Origin: Ramlibacter cellulosilyticus
GTDB lineage: Bacteria > Pseudomonadota > Gammaproteobacteria > Burkholderiales > Burkholderiaceae_C
Reading direction: 5' to 3'
Length of the DNA: 64,000 nt
NCBI RefSeq assembly: GCF_014297465.1
Contig: NZ_JACORT010000015.1
Span: 1-64,000 of the forward strand
Shown here: piece by piece, positions 35,099 through 44,849 of the stretch
How the letters are laid out: every line of letters starts with the position of its first letter
Position numbering within the stretch: the first letter of the stretch is position 1
Notes under the pieces: generated by a model
What the model was told of the DNA's origin: nothing
The model's database searches: none
Seen by the model: only the letters and a program-made list of their open reading frames with translations
Program-made: the position numbers and the translations under genes

Positions 35099-37498
35099 TC
35101 ACGCCCTCCCCGTGCGCAGCAGGAAGTGCGACAGCGCCGGGATCAGGATCACCGCCCCCACCATGTTCCACAGGAACATGAACGCCAGCAGGATGCCCAT
35201 GTCGGCCTGGAACTTGATGGGCGAGAAGGCCCAGGTCACCACGCCCACCGCGAGGGTGACGCCCACCAGCACGACCACGCGGCCCGTGAACTCCAGCGCG
35301 CGCTGGTAGGCGACCGCGAGCGGCACGCCCTGGCGCTGCTGCGCGAGCTGCACGGACAGCAGGTACAGCGCGTAGTCGATGCCGATGCCCACGCCCAGCG
35401 CGATCACGGGCAGCGTGGCCACCTTCACGCCGATGCCCAGCGCCACCATCAGCGCCTCGCACAGCACCGAGGTGATCACGAGCGGCACGACCGCCACGAC
35501 CACCGCGCGCCAGCTGCGGAAGGTGATGAAGCACAGGAGGATCACCGCGGCGTACACCAGCAGCAGCATCTGCACCCAGGCCTTGCGCACGACGATGTTG
35601 GTCGCCGCCTCGATGCCGGCGCTGCCCGCGGCGAGCAGGAACTCGCGGTCCTTCGCGGAGTGCGCCTTCGAGAAAGCGTCCGCTTCGGCCACGACGCGGT
35701 CCAGCGTCTCGGCGCGATGGTCGGACAGGTACGCGATCACCGGCATCACCGAGCAGTCGGTGTTGAACAGGTCCGGGTTGTTCACGCTCGCCTGCTGCGC
35801 ACCGTAGTTCAGCACGTCCTGGTTGCGCGCGATGGTCAGCCACTTGGGGCTGCCTTCGTTCGACCCCGCCGTGATCTGGCGCACGGCGTTGGTCAGTGCC
35901 ACCGTCGTCTGCACGCCCGGCACCTGCTGCAGGCCCCAGGCGAGGCGGTCGGCCTCCACCAGGGTCTGGTACTGCAGGCACCCCTCCTTGGGCGTCTTGA
36001 CGATGACAGCAAAGGTATCGCTCGAGAGGCTGTAGTGCTTCGTGATGAAGGCGTTGTCGCGGTTGTAGCGCGAGTCCGCGCGCAGCTCGGGTGCGCCGGC
36101 GTCCAGGTCGCCGATCTTCAGCCGCGTGCTGGCCGCGTAGCCGAGCGCCGTGAGCAGCGCCGCCACGACCAGCGCGGACGTGGCCCAGCGCGGCTGCACG
36201 AACTTCTCGATCAGCACGAACAGGCCGTGCAGCGCGCCGCCGTCCTCGGTGCGCAGGCTGCGCGCCGCGGCCTTCCGGCTCACGCCCACGTACGACAGCA
36301 GCACCGGCAGCAGGATCAGGTTGGTGAAGATCAGCACCGCCACGCCGAGGCTCGCCGACAGCGCGAGTTCGCGGATCACGGGGATGTCGATCACCATCAG
36401 CACGCCGAAGCCCACGGCATCGGCCAGCAGCGCCGTGAGGCCCGCAAGGAACAGGCGGCGGAAGGTGAAGCGCGCCGCGACCAGCTTGTCGGCGCCGCGG
36501 CCGATGTCCTGCATGATGCCGTTCATCTTCTGCGCGCCGTGGCTCACGCCGATGGCGAACACGAGGAAGGGCACCAGGATGGAATACGGGTCCAGCTCGA
36601 AGCCGAGCGCCGCCACCAGCCCCAGCTGCCACGCCACGGCGGCGAGCGAGCACGCGATCACCAGCGCCGTGCTGCGCACGCAGCGCGTGTACGCATAGAT
36701 GATCAGGCCCGCGATCACGGCGGCGAGCACGAAGTACATCGACACCTGCACGAGGCCGTCGATCAGGTCGCCCACCAGCTTGGCGAAGCCGGTGACGTGC
36801 AGCTTCACCGGTGCTTCCGCGCCCATCGCTTCGTAGCGGGCGCGGATCTTCTCGATGGACTGCGACAGCGCGCGGTAGTCCAGGCGCTGCCCGCCGCTCG
36901 GGTCCTGGTCCAGCAGCGGCACCACGATCATGCTGGACCTGAAGTCGTCGCCCACGAGGTTGCCGACCAGGTTGGCGCGCGCGATGTTGGCGCGCAGCTG
37001 GTCGGTCGCGGCGGGCGAGCCGTTGTAGTTGTCCGGCATGACGGGGCCGCCACGGAAGCCTTCTTCCGTCACCTCGGTCCAGCGCACGCCGGGTGCCCAC
37101 AGCGACTTCACCCAGGCGCGGTCCACGCCCGGCGTGAGGAACAGCTCGTCGTGGATCTTCTTCAGCGCCTCGAGGTACTTCGCGTCGTAGACGGTGCCCT
37201 TGGGGTTCTCCACCACGATGCGCAGCGAGTTGCCCAGCCCGCGCAGCTCGGCCCGGTTCTCCAGGTAGTTCTGGATGTAGGGATGACCGCGCGGGATCAT
37301 CTTGTCGAAGCTCGCGTTGAGCGTCAGGCGCGCGGAGGCCACCGCGGCGAGCACCACCGTGAGCAGCAGGCACACCACCAGCACCACGCGGCGGTTGTTG
37401 AACACCAGCCGCTCCAGGCGCGAGCCCGAAGCGTGGTCGAAGCGGTCCGCGGACGGGACGAGCGGGGTCGTGTCCGCGTCGAGGGCGGAGGCATGCAT
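35099..37498 (-). CDS. RND-superfamily (MMPL-like) exporter
   Basis: 799 residues with 12 transmembrane helices in two similar halves, each with a large periplasmic loop (about 55-260 and 450-650). It begins with a soluble leader, then NNRRVVLVVCLLLTVVL. The second-half helix pair contains GIDYALYLLSVQLAQQ and the first half VFAIGVSHGAQKMNG, the MMPL/RND-type signature. Such proteins move hydrophobic substrates or hopanoid-like lipids. It is the last gene of the cassette with DUF1302, DUF1329 and YCF48 proteins. Confidence 0.9.
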   Translation of the reverse strand: MHASALDADTTPLVPSADRFDHASGSRLERLVFNNRRVVLVVCLLLTVVLAAVASARLTLNASFDKMIPRGHPYIQNYLENRAELRGLGNSLRIVVENPKGTVYDAKYLEALKKIHDELFLTPGVDRAWVKSLWAPGVRWTEVTEEGFRGGPVMPDNYNGSPAATDQLRANIARANLVGNLVGDDFRSSMIVVPLLDQDPSGGQRLDYRALSQSIEKIRARYEAMGAEAPVKLHVTGFAKLVGDLIDGLVQVSMYFVLAAVIAGLIIYAYTRCVRSTALVIACSLAAVAWQLGLVAALGFELDPYSILVPFLVFAIGVSHGAQKMNGIMQDIGRGADKLVAARFTFRRLFLAGLTALLADAVGFGVLMVIDIPVIRELALSASLGVAVLIFTNLILLPVLLSYVGVSRKAAARSLRTEDGGALHGLFVLIEKFVQPRWATSALVVAALLTALGYAASTRLKIGDLDAGAPELRADSRYNRDNAFITKHYSLSSDTFAVIVKTPKEGCLQYQTLVEADRLAWGLQQVPGVQTTVALTNAVRQITAGSNEGSPKWLTIARNQDVLNYGAQQASVNNPDLFNTDCSVMPVIAYLSDHRAETLDRVVAEADAFSKAHSAKDREFLLAAGSAGIEAATNIVVRKAWVQMLLLVYAAVILLCFITFRSWRAVVVAVVPLVITSVLCEALMVALGIGVKVATLPVIALGVGIGIDYALYLLSVQLAQQRQGVPLAVAYQRALEFTGRVVVLVGVTLAVGVVTWAFSPIKFQADMGILLAFMFLWNMVGAVILIPALSHFLLRTGRA

Positions 37499-37521
37499 GG
37501 CGGTTCCCTGGAGAGAAAGGG

Positions 37522-38493
37522 TCAGGGCAGCGGCTGGGCGAGCACGCCGCGCGGTCCGGCCACGAGCACGCGGCCGCTGGCGGCGCCCAGCACCGCCGCG
37601 GCGGGGAAGGGTCGTTCGAGCGGGATGGGCGCGAACACCGCGCCATGGTCGCTGCTGACGAAGAGGTGGCCGGCCTGGCTGGCGAGCAGGATGCGCCCGT
37701 TGGCGTCCGTCGCACTCGCCGTGATGCCCACCTGCACGTTGGTCGGCACCGCCTGCCAGCTCGCGCCACCGTCGGTGCTGCGCAGCACGTTGCCGCGCAG
37801 CCCGTGCACCACCACCGCCTGCGCGGTGCCGGTCACGCCGAACAGCGTGCCCTGGTAAGGCAGCGGCACCGCCACGAAGCGGCCGCTCGCGCGATCGAGC
37901 TTCAGCAGCAGGCCCTGCTCGCCGGCGATCCACACGTCGTCGCCGACGGCGCGCACCGCGTACAGGTGCATCTTCTTCGGGTTGTCGGCGGAGGCTTGCG
38001 CGGATTGCCACGTCGCGCCGCCGTCACGCGTTTCCAGCAGCGTGCCGAAGGCGCCGACGGCGTAGCCGCTGTGCTCGTCGCGGAACCAGACGTCCAGCAG
38101 CGGCACGTCGGCGTTGTCGGGGCGGCCATCGCGCTGGCGCTGCCAGGTCTTGCCGGCATCGGCCGTGTGCAGGATCACGCCGTCGTGGCCGACCGCCCAG
38201 CCCTGGCTGGTACTGGGGAAGTGCACGGCGACGAGGTCGGAGCTCACCGGCACTTCGGCCTGGCGCCACTCCTGGCCGGCGTTGTCGGTCCAGAGCACGT
38301 GCCCGCGCTGGCCGACGGCGACGATGCGGTCGCCGGCGCGGGCGAGGCCGGTGAGCAGCCCGCGCTGCGCGAGCGGGCTCTTCAGGGCCGGCGTGTCGAG
38401 CACGTCCGTCCAGCCCTGCACCGCGCCGGTGGCCGCCATGCCCGCCAGCGCGGTGCCGGCGGCCAGGGCCATCAGGAAGTCGCGCGCATTCAT
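37522..38493 (-). CDS. YCF48/BNR-repeat periplasmic protein
   Basis: 323 residues with a signal-like N-terminus and beta-propeller repeats carrying the Asp-box pattern (TADAGKTWQ, TRDGGATWQ, STDGGASWQ, SSDHGAVF). Ycf48-like proteins assist assembly of membrane complexes; in the RND/DUF1329/DUF1302 cassette the role is presumably as a periplasmic adaptor. Gaps to neighbours are 22-23 nt. Confidence 0.87.
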   Translation of the reverse strand: MNARDFLMALAAGTALAGMAATGAVQGWTDVLDTPALKSPLAQRGLLTGLARAGDRIVAVGQRGHVLWTDNAGQEWRQAEVPVSSDLVAVHFPSTSQGWAVGHDGVILHTADAGKTWQRQRDGRPDNADVPLLDVWFRDEHSGYAVGAFGTLLETRDGGATWQSAQASADNPKKMHLYAVRAVGDDVWIAGEQGLLLKLDRASGRFVAVPLPYQGTLFGVTGTAQAVVVHGLRGNVLRSTDGGASWQAVPTNVQVGITASATDANGRILLASQAGHLFVSSDHGAVFAPIPLERPFPAAAVLGAASGRVLVAGPRGVLAQPLP

Positions 38494-38515
38494 GGCGTCA
38501 CGCTTCGGCGAGGCG

Positions 38516-39865
38516 TCAGCGGATGCCGGAGCCCGCGAGGGCGTCGGCGGTCCACTCGCGCTCGGGCAGCGCCTTGGTGTGGCGCAGGCCGCCGGTCTCG
38601 GCGATGTAGCCGGTCACGGAGTACACGCGCGACACGAGGTCGTAGTGGCCGAACATGTCGGTGTACGGCGCGGGCAGGTCGTAGCTGGGCGCCATGTAGG
38701 CGAAGCCGGCGCGCCACAGCTGGCCGCGCGCGTCGTACGCGTCGCTCGCGAGCGCCGCCCAGGAGTCCTCGTCCAGGTAGAAGGTGCGCTTGCTGTACAC
38801 GTGCCGCTTGCCTTCCTTCAGCGTGGCTTCCACCACCCACACGCGGTGCATCTCCCAGCGCACCAGGTCCGGGTTCAGGTGGTTGGGCTTGAACAGGTCG
38901 TCCTGCTTGCTCTGGTACACGGCGGCGTACGCGTTGTACGGCACCAGCATCTCCTTCTTGCCCACGAGCTTGAAGTCGAAGCGGTCCATGGAACCGTTGA
39001 AGATGAAGGTGTCGTCGAAGGTCGTCGCGCCCGCGGTGCCGGGGTTCGGCGTGTCGTGCGCGAGGTCGGGGGCGACCTTCACGCGGCGCTGGCCGGGGAG
39101 GTAGCTCCAGGCGCGGCGGTCCTTGGTGCCGATGTCCAGCGGGTCCACCAGCAGCAGCGCCTCGCCCGCGCGGCGCGCGGGCGCGGTGTACTGCAGCTTC
39201 AGGCGCCAGTAGGTCTCGGCGTCGGCCCTGGCGTTGTCCCAGAACGGGTATTCCTGCGTGCTGTTGCCCTCGGTGGCGAGCGACGCGCGGCCGCTGGCGT
39301 CCACGTTGATGTTGCGGTACTTGGCTTCGTACGCCGGGCCGTTGAAGCGCACGAGGTGGTTCCACATCGCCTCGTTGCCCGTCTTCGGGATCGGGAAGGG
39401 GAAGCCGGCGTGCGCGCCCTCGATGGAGCGGCCCTCGTTGAGCGTCTTCGCCCGGGTCGCGTTCTTCACGGTGTTGTCCGTGACGTACTTCGGGAAGGCG
39501 ACGCTGCGGTGCGTCGGATAGACATCGACGCGGAACGTCGGGTACTTCTGCAGCAGGGCCTTGGTGCCCTCGGTCAGGTTGCCCGCGTACTGCGCCATGT
39601 TCTTCGCGTCGACGGAGAACTTCGGCTTCTCGCTCGCGAAGGGGTTCGGGCGGATGCCGTCGCCGGACTTGAAGCCGGCGGGCGGCGTGGTGAGGCCGCC
39701 GGTGTAGGCCGGGATGGTGCCATCCTTGCTGGCGCCCTTCTCGGCGCCGACGGCGGTGAGGCTGGTGCCCAGCGCCTTGGCCTCTTCGGGCGAAACGGCG
39801 GCCTGGGCGGCGAGGCTGCAAGCGGCGGCGCAGAGCGCCGCGAGGGAGCGGAGGGGGAACTTCAT
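38516..39865 (-). CDS. DUF1329 outer-membrane-associated lipid-handling protein
   Basis: 449 residues with a signal peptide (MKFPLRSLAALCAAACSLAAQA, cut near 22). The mature sequence matches DUF1329, which has a LolA/LolB-like lipid-binding fold. It usually occurs beside DUF1302 and RND genes in degraders of hydrophobic compounds. An earlier in-frame ATG at 39874 is possible. It starts 11 nt after the DUF1302 stop. Confidence 0.9.
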   Translation of the reverse strand: MKFPLRSLAALCAAACSLAAQAAVSPEEAKALGTSLTAVGAEKGASKDGTIPAYTGGLTTPPAGFKSGDGIRPNPFASEKPKFSVDAKNMAQYAGNLTEGTKALLQKYPTFRVDVYPTHRSVAFPKYVTDNTVKNATRAKTLNEGRSIEGAHAGFPFPIPKTGNEAMWNHLVRFNGPAYEAKYRNINVDASGRASLATEGNSTQEYPFWDNARADAETYWRLKLQYTAPARRAGEALLLVDPLDIGTKDRRAWSYLPGQRRVKVAPDLAHDTPNPGTAGATTFDDTFIFNGSMDRFDFKLVGKKEMLVPYNAYAAVYQSKQDDLFKPNHLNPDLVRWEMHRVWVVEATLKEGKRHVYSKRTFYLDEDSWAALASDAYDARGQLWRAGFAYMAPSYDLPAPYTDMFGHYDLVSRVYSVTGYIAETGGLRHTKALPEREWTADALAGSGIR

Positions 39866-39876
39866 GGAGAACTCCA

Positions 39877-41562
39877 TCAGAAGGTGGTGCGGAACGTGAG
39901 GCTGATGAAGCCGCGGTCCTTGAGGTAGGTCGTCAGGCCGTTGGTGGCCGTCACCTGGGTCGCGTTGGACTTGTAGGCGCCGAGGAAGTCGATGTACTTC
40001 AGGTCGAAGCGGTACTTCTGGTACAGGTCGGCGCCGAGGCCGATCGAGTAGTTGCCCAGCTTCTCGTTGCCGCCGAAGGTGACGGCGGAGTTGCCGTGCA
40101 GGCCCACCGCATACGTGATGGGCGCAGAGAGGTCCACGCCGGGGAACACCTGGTACCAGACGGGCGTGAACGCCACGCTGGTGCCGACGTAGTCCTTGGT
40201 GGCGCAGCCGTTCCACTTGTCGGCGTTGGCGCCGCTGCAATTGGCCGAGAAGCCGATCGCATTGAACAGGCTCGCGCCGCTGCGGACCTTCTCCCAGCGG
40301 GAGTACTGCAGTTCGGCCGCCCACACCGCCTGGTCGAACAGCGCGGTCTTCGCGACGGTGCCGGTCAGGTTGGCGAGCGCATGCCAGGTGTCGCCGCGCG
40401 GGCCGCCCGTCTCGCCCTGCGCGGGCGTGCCCACGGGGGCCCCCGTCAGCACGCGCGCGGCCAGCGGCGTGTTGCGGCGGTAGGAGACCTCGGAGCCGAA
40501 GCTGAGGCCGGCGATGTTCTTCGTGAGGCTCACGCCGTACAGGTCGATGTCGTCGGCGTAGTACATGTTGTAGACGCCGGGGCTGGAGCGCAGCACCTGC
40601 GGCAGCTTGTCCGCGTAGCGGCGGTAGTAAAAGCCGACCGTGCCGTCCAGCGCCTTCGGGCTCCAGCGCGCGGACAGGCCGAACTCGCCGTGCTGGGAAG
40701 GCTCGAACGCGCCGCCGCGGCGCACGAAGCCGGCGCCGGGAACGAACTGGCGATCCGGGCCGTTGAACACGAAGTCCACGGGGCCGAGGTAGGTGCCGCC
40801 TTCCGGATAGCGGGCCGATTCCCATTCCAGCAGGTACTGGCCGGCCACGGACAGTTCGTCGGTGAGCTGCGCCTGCGCGGAGATCTGGTTCAAGGGACGG
40901 AACAGTTCCTTCGCTTCGGTGCCGGGGGTGGCGAAGCCCTTCTGCAGGTCCAGCGGGTTCTGCGCGTAGGAGATGGAGTGCAGGTGGCCGCCCAGGAACA
41001 GCGACTCGCCCCAGTACAGCGTGTGGCGGCCGGCCTTGACCTGCACCGGCACCTCGCCCGCGTCGAAGCCCGTGAAGGCAAACGCGTCGAGGAGTTCGCC
41101 GGACGGTCCGTGATAGAAGCGCTTGGTGTAGCCGCTGTACTGGCGGTTGACGTAGCTCGGGATCGTCGGGAACGGCGGGTTGGGATTGGTCTGGCTCGCG
41201 TTGCCGTAGGCATCGTCGAACCAGCCCGCGCCGCTCAGGCGGAAGCCGTGGCGCTTCTTGTAGACGACGTCCAGCTCGGTGAGCAGGTCGATGCGCTTGG
41301 CGACCGCGTCGCCCTTGTCGAAGCTGTAGTCGCCCTCGTCGGCCAGGGCGTCGTTGCCGATCTTGCTGTCCCGGTTCTCCACGCGCACGCCCAGGTTCAG
41401 GCGCACCGTGTTGTCCCAGCGCACCGCCAGGTCGGGGTTGCCGGTATCGAACTCGAACGCGTGGGCGCCGCCGCAGGCGATCAGGACGCCGGTGGCGATG
41501 GCGGTGAGGGAAATGCCGCGCAGCGCTCCGTTCGCTCGCGGCCCTTGGATGGATCGGTTCAC
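39877..41562 (-). CDS. DUF1302 outer membrane beta-barrel
   Basis: 561 residues with a signal peptide ending at ACGGAHA (about residue 35) and a mature barrel of alternating strands ending in the aromatic LTFRTTF typical of outer membrane proteins. DUF1302 is FadL-like in behaviour and is thought to import hydrophobic substrates. The start is GTG at 41562, supported by AGAGGA eight bases upstream. First gene of the cassette. Confidence 0.9.
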   Translation of the reverse strand: MNRSIQGPRANGALRGISLTAIATGVLIACGGAHAFEFDTGNPDLAVRWDNTVRLNLGVRVENRDSKIGNDALADEGDYSFDKGDAVAKRIDLLTELDVVYKKRHGFRLSGAGWFDDAYGNASQTNPNPPFPTIPSYVNRQYSGYTKRFYHGPSGELLDAFAFTGFDAGEVPVQVKAGRHTLYWGESLFLGGHLHSISYAQNPLDLQKGFATPGTEAKELFRPLNQISAQAQLTDELSVAGQYLLEWESARYPEGGTYLGPVDFVFNGPDRQFVPGAGFVRRGGAFEPSQHGEFGLSARWSPKALDGTVGFYYRRYADKLPQVLRSSPGVYNMYYADDIDLYGVSLTKNIAGLSFGSEVSYRRNTPLAARVLTGAPVGTPAQGETGGPRGDTWHALANLTGTVAKTALFDQAVWAAELQYSRWEKVRSGASLFNAIGFSANCSGANADKWNGCATKDYVGTSVAFTPVWYQVFPGVDLSAPITYAVGLHGNSAVTFGGNEKLGNYSIGLGADLYQKYRFDLKYIDFLGAYKSNATQVTATNGLTTYLKDRGFISLTFRTTF

Positions 41563-41709
41563 TGTTGTTCCTCTGAATGGGTCGGGCCGACGCGCGCGCT
41601 GCGGCGCTTTGCGGCACGGGACGCATTCTTGGAAAACGGGGCGATCCGCCGCCCCCTCTTGTGCGGGGGGGAAGGAGTAGGGGGGAGGCCTAGGGTTTGC
41701 CCGGAATCT

Positions 41710-42288
41710 TCAGCGGCCGCAGGCGAGCGGCGGCGCCTCTCGCCGCACCGGCGCGATCTCGCGCGCATGGCAGGCAAGTGCCAGCGGCGAAGGGCTCACG
41801 CGCCGGTCCGCCGCGACGACGGCCTGCACGCGCCGCAGCCCGTTGTCCGCGGTGACCCAGTAGCGCAGGGGAGCACCCTGCAGGTCGGGATTGGGTTGCG
41901 ACAGCGTGATGCGCGCCTGCCCGCCTTCGCCCAGCCAGTCGCCGACCGCGGGGTGCGCGAGCACGAAGCGCAGGATGCGCGCCTCTTCGTCCGCGCGCGC
42001 GGACTCCTGCCGCTCCCACGTGAGGCCGCTCGCATAGAGCAGCGCCGCCATCGGCACGACGATCAGGACGATCCTGTGTTGCCGCCAGGGGTCCGGCCGG
42101 CGCTCGCGCGCGACCATGATCGCCTCGGCGAACATCAGCGTCATGAAGCATGCGGGGACCGCGCCCAGCGACCACCAGAGCAGCGCGCCGGACGGCTCCG
42201 CGCCGGCCGAGGGCTGGGCCAGCAAGGCATAGGCGATCAGCCCCCACAAGGGGAGCAGCCCCAGTCCGCCATAGAGCAGGAAGCCCAT
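41710..42288 (-). CDS. Hypothetical membrane protein, 192 aa
   Basis: Three transmembrane helices in the first 100 residues (about 3-23, 37-58, 74-90) and a soluble C-terminal domain of some 100 residues with SQPNPDLQGAPLRYWVTADN. Family not recognised. It sits upstream of, and on the same strand as, the DUF1302 cassette with a 147-bp gap, but may be separately transcribed. Confidence 0.68.
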   Translation of the reverse strand: MGFLLYGGLGLLPLWGLIAYALLAQPSAGAEPSGALLWWSLGAVPACFMTLMFAEAIMVARERRPDPWRQHRIVLIVVPMAALLYASGLTWERQESARADEEARILRFVLAHPAVGDWLGEGGQARITLSQPNPDLQGAPLRYWVTADNGLRRVQAVVAADRRVSPSPLALACHAREIAPVRREAPPLACGR

Positions 42289-42384
42289 CGGCACAGTGTA
42301 GCCAGCGCCTGCGGCCCGTGCACGCGGACTTCCTACAGGCAACGCGGCCATGCGGGTCCATGCTGGACGGGAAAGGAGCCCCTC

Positions 42385-42786
42385 ATGGACAAGAAGACCC
42401 TCGTCGCCGCCGTGCTCGCCGCCGTCGCCGTCGCCCCCGCCTTCGCGGACAAGGGCGGCCACCACGGCAAGGGCCATGGCCGCGGCCACGACGACCACCA
42501 TGCCTATGTCGACCGCCACGACGACTGGCGCGGCGGCTGCCCGCCCGGACTGGCGAAGAAGCACAACGGCTGCCTGCCGCCCGGCCAGGCGAAGAAGATG
42601 GACCGCCACCACGGGCTGGTGGGCCACCGCGCGCCGGCCGGAACCGTGTACGTCGTGCCGCGCCACGTGCGCGCCACGCTGCCGCCGCCGCCCTACGGCT
42701 ACCGCTATGCGGTGGTGAACAACCAGGTGGTGCTGGTCTCCGACGCCAACATCGTCGTGGACATCGTGCGCAGCCTGCTCGGCTAA
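42385..42786 (+). CDS. RcnB/CigR-like secreted His-rich protein
   Basis: 133 residues. Signal peptide MDKKTLVAAVLAAVAVAPAFA, then a His/Asp/Gly-rich segment (about 22-50), then GCPPGLAKKHNGCLPPGQAK, and a C-terminal RcnB-like fold with YRYAVVNNQVVLVS. RcnB helps maintain cobalt/nickel homeostasis in the periplasm; CigR affects virulence. It has a strong RBS (AAAGGAG). It ends by overlapping the convergent 42783-43193 gene by 4 bp (CTAA). Confidence 0.83.
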   Translation: MDKKTLVAAVLAAVAVAPAFADKGGHHGKGHGRGHDDHHAYVDRHDDWRGGCPPGLAKKHNGCLPPGQAKKMDRHHGLVGHRAPAGTVYVVPRHVRATLPPPPYGYRYAVVNNQVVLVSDANIVVDIVRSLLG

Positions 42787-43193
42787 CCCGGGAAACGCAT
42801 GGTGATGCTCGCCGGCTTGCCGCCGCCGGCGACCGTCTGGCGTTGCGTGCGGCCCTGCGAGGTCGCCACGATCTCGTACGGGCCCGCGCGCGCGAGGTCC
42901 AGCAGCATCAGCGGCCCGCCGCAGCGGCCGTGCAGGACCACCTTGCCTTCGTGGCGCACCTCGTAGTCGACGTCGGCCACGTAGGCGCCACTCGCGGTGG
43001 CGAAGGTGACCAGCACGCCGCGCTGCGCCGCCTCGGCCTTCATGCGCTTCTGGTCCGCGTCGCCGACGCCGCCGCAGCGCACGGAGGTGGCCTGCTCGTT
43101 CGCGGAACCGGCGGCTGTCGGCGCCGAGGCTCCTTGCGCCAGTGCGGTGCCGCACAAGCCCAGCACGGCCGCAGCCACGATCGCATGTTTCAT
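42783..43193 (-). CDS. Hypothetical exported protein with carboxypeptidase-regulatory-like core
   Basis: 136 residues. Signal peptide (MKHAIVAAAVLGLCGTALAQ), then a small beta-sandwich with two cysteines (VRCGG, GRCGG) and the DLARAGPYEIVATSQGRTQRQ pattern of carboxypeptidase-regulatory-like folds. It probably works in the envelope; the function is unknown. Its stop overlaps the convergent RcnB-like gene. Confidence 0.72.
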   Translation of the reverse strand: MKHAIVAAAVLGLCGTALAQGASAPTAAGSANEQATSVRCGGVGDADQKRMKAEAAQRGVLVTFATASGAYVADVDYEVRHEGKVVLHGRCGGPLMLLDLARAGPYEIVATSQGRTQRQTVAGGGKPASITMRFPG

Positions 43194-43297
43194 CGCTTGC
43201 TCCTTGTGGAGGATGCTCCAGGGGCATTGTCCCGCCCGGCGCGGGGATGCGGGGCCGTGTGTTGCCGATCGTGACCGCCCTGCGGCACACTGGCGCG

Positions 43298-43917
<620 letters not shown>

Positions 43918-43921
<4 letters not shown>

Positions 43922-44577
43922 GCTACGAAACCCATGCCGACCTGGGCGGGCAGGCGGGCCACGGTCCCGTGGTGCCCGAGCCGGAAGACCTGCGCTTCCA
44001 CGCCGACTGGGAGCGCGATGCGCTGGCGATCGTGCTCGCGATGGGTGCCACCGGCAGCTGGAACATCGACATGAGCCGCGCCGCGCGCGAGACGCTGCCG
44101 GACTACGCGCAGCGCAGCTATTACCAGATCTGGCTGGCCGCGCTGGAGAAGCTCATGGCCGAACGCGGGCAGGTGCTGCCCGACGAAGTGGCGGCGGCGC
44201 GCATGCTGCATCCGCCGGTGCCGGTCGCCCGCGTGCTGCAAGCCGCGGACGTCGCGGCGGCCCTCGCCCGCGGCTCGCCCGTCGCGCGGACCGACGGGCC
44301 GGCGCCGCGCTTCGCCCCCGGCGAGGCCGTGCGCACGCGCGCACACGCCGTGCCGCACCACACGCGCCTGCCCGGCTACGCCCGCGGGAAACGCGGCGTC
44401 GTCGAGAAGGTGCACGGCAACCACGTCTTCGCGGACGCGCACGCGCAAGGCCTGGGCGAACAGCCTCAACCGCTGTACACGGTGGTCTTCGAGGCGAGGG
44501 AGCTCTGGGGCGACGATGCCGCGCCGGGCCTGCGCGTTTCCATCGACGCGTGGGAGCCTTACCTGCAGCCGGCCTGA
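43918..44577 (+). CDS. nthB: Nitrile hydratase beta subunit
   Basis: 219 residues. N-terminal MSYETHADLGGQAGHGPV and FHADWERDALAIVLAMGATG match the beta-subunit start, and the C-terminal SH3-like domain has FAPGEAVRTRAHAVPHHTRL, LPGYARGKRGVVEKVHGNHV and EARELWG. It forms the heterotetramer with alpha. The C-terminal part resembles the nitrile hydratase beta SH3 barrel that also contacts the active site. Start ATG overlaps the alpha stop. Confidence 0.93.
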
Positions 44578-44589
44578 AAGCCGCCGCAC

Positions 44590-44784
44590 CTACTCCTGGG
44601 CCAGCTCTGCCCGGAGGCGTTGCGCCTCGAGCTCCATCACGTCGATGGTGCGCAGCAGCGCCTGCAACGCCGGGTCGGACACTTCGCCGGGCGCGGACCG
44701 CAGCTCATCGCCATGGCGCAAGAGGGCCTCCTCGAGCCGGCTCAGCGCAGCCCGCACTTCCCGGCTGTGTGCGGATTCGTCCAT
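44590..44784 (-). CDS. Small coiled-coil protein, 64 aa
   Basis: 64 residues, predicted entirely helical with heptad leucines (LSRLEEALLRHGDELR, VMELEAQRLRAELAQE). It is on the opposite strand between the beta subunit and the Crp/Fnr gene, divergent from the latter. No family recognised. It could be a small regulator or simply an uncharacterised DNA- or protein-binding helix. Confidence 0.6.
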   Translation of the reverse strand: MDESAHSREVRAALSRLEEALLRHGDELRSAPGEVSDPALQALLRTIDVMELEAQRLRAELAQE

Positions 44785-44849
44785 GGCCGGCACTATAGGC
44801 GGCGGCTTCCCGCTATAAAGGGCCGGACGTGTAAAAGAAAGTCCGCGAC

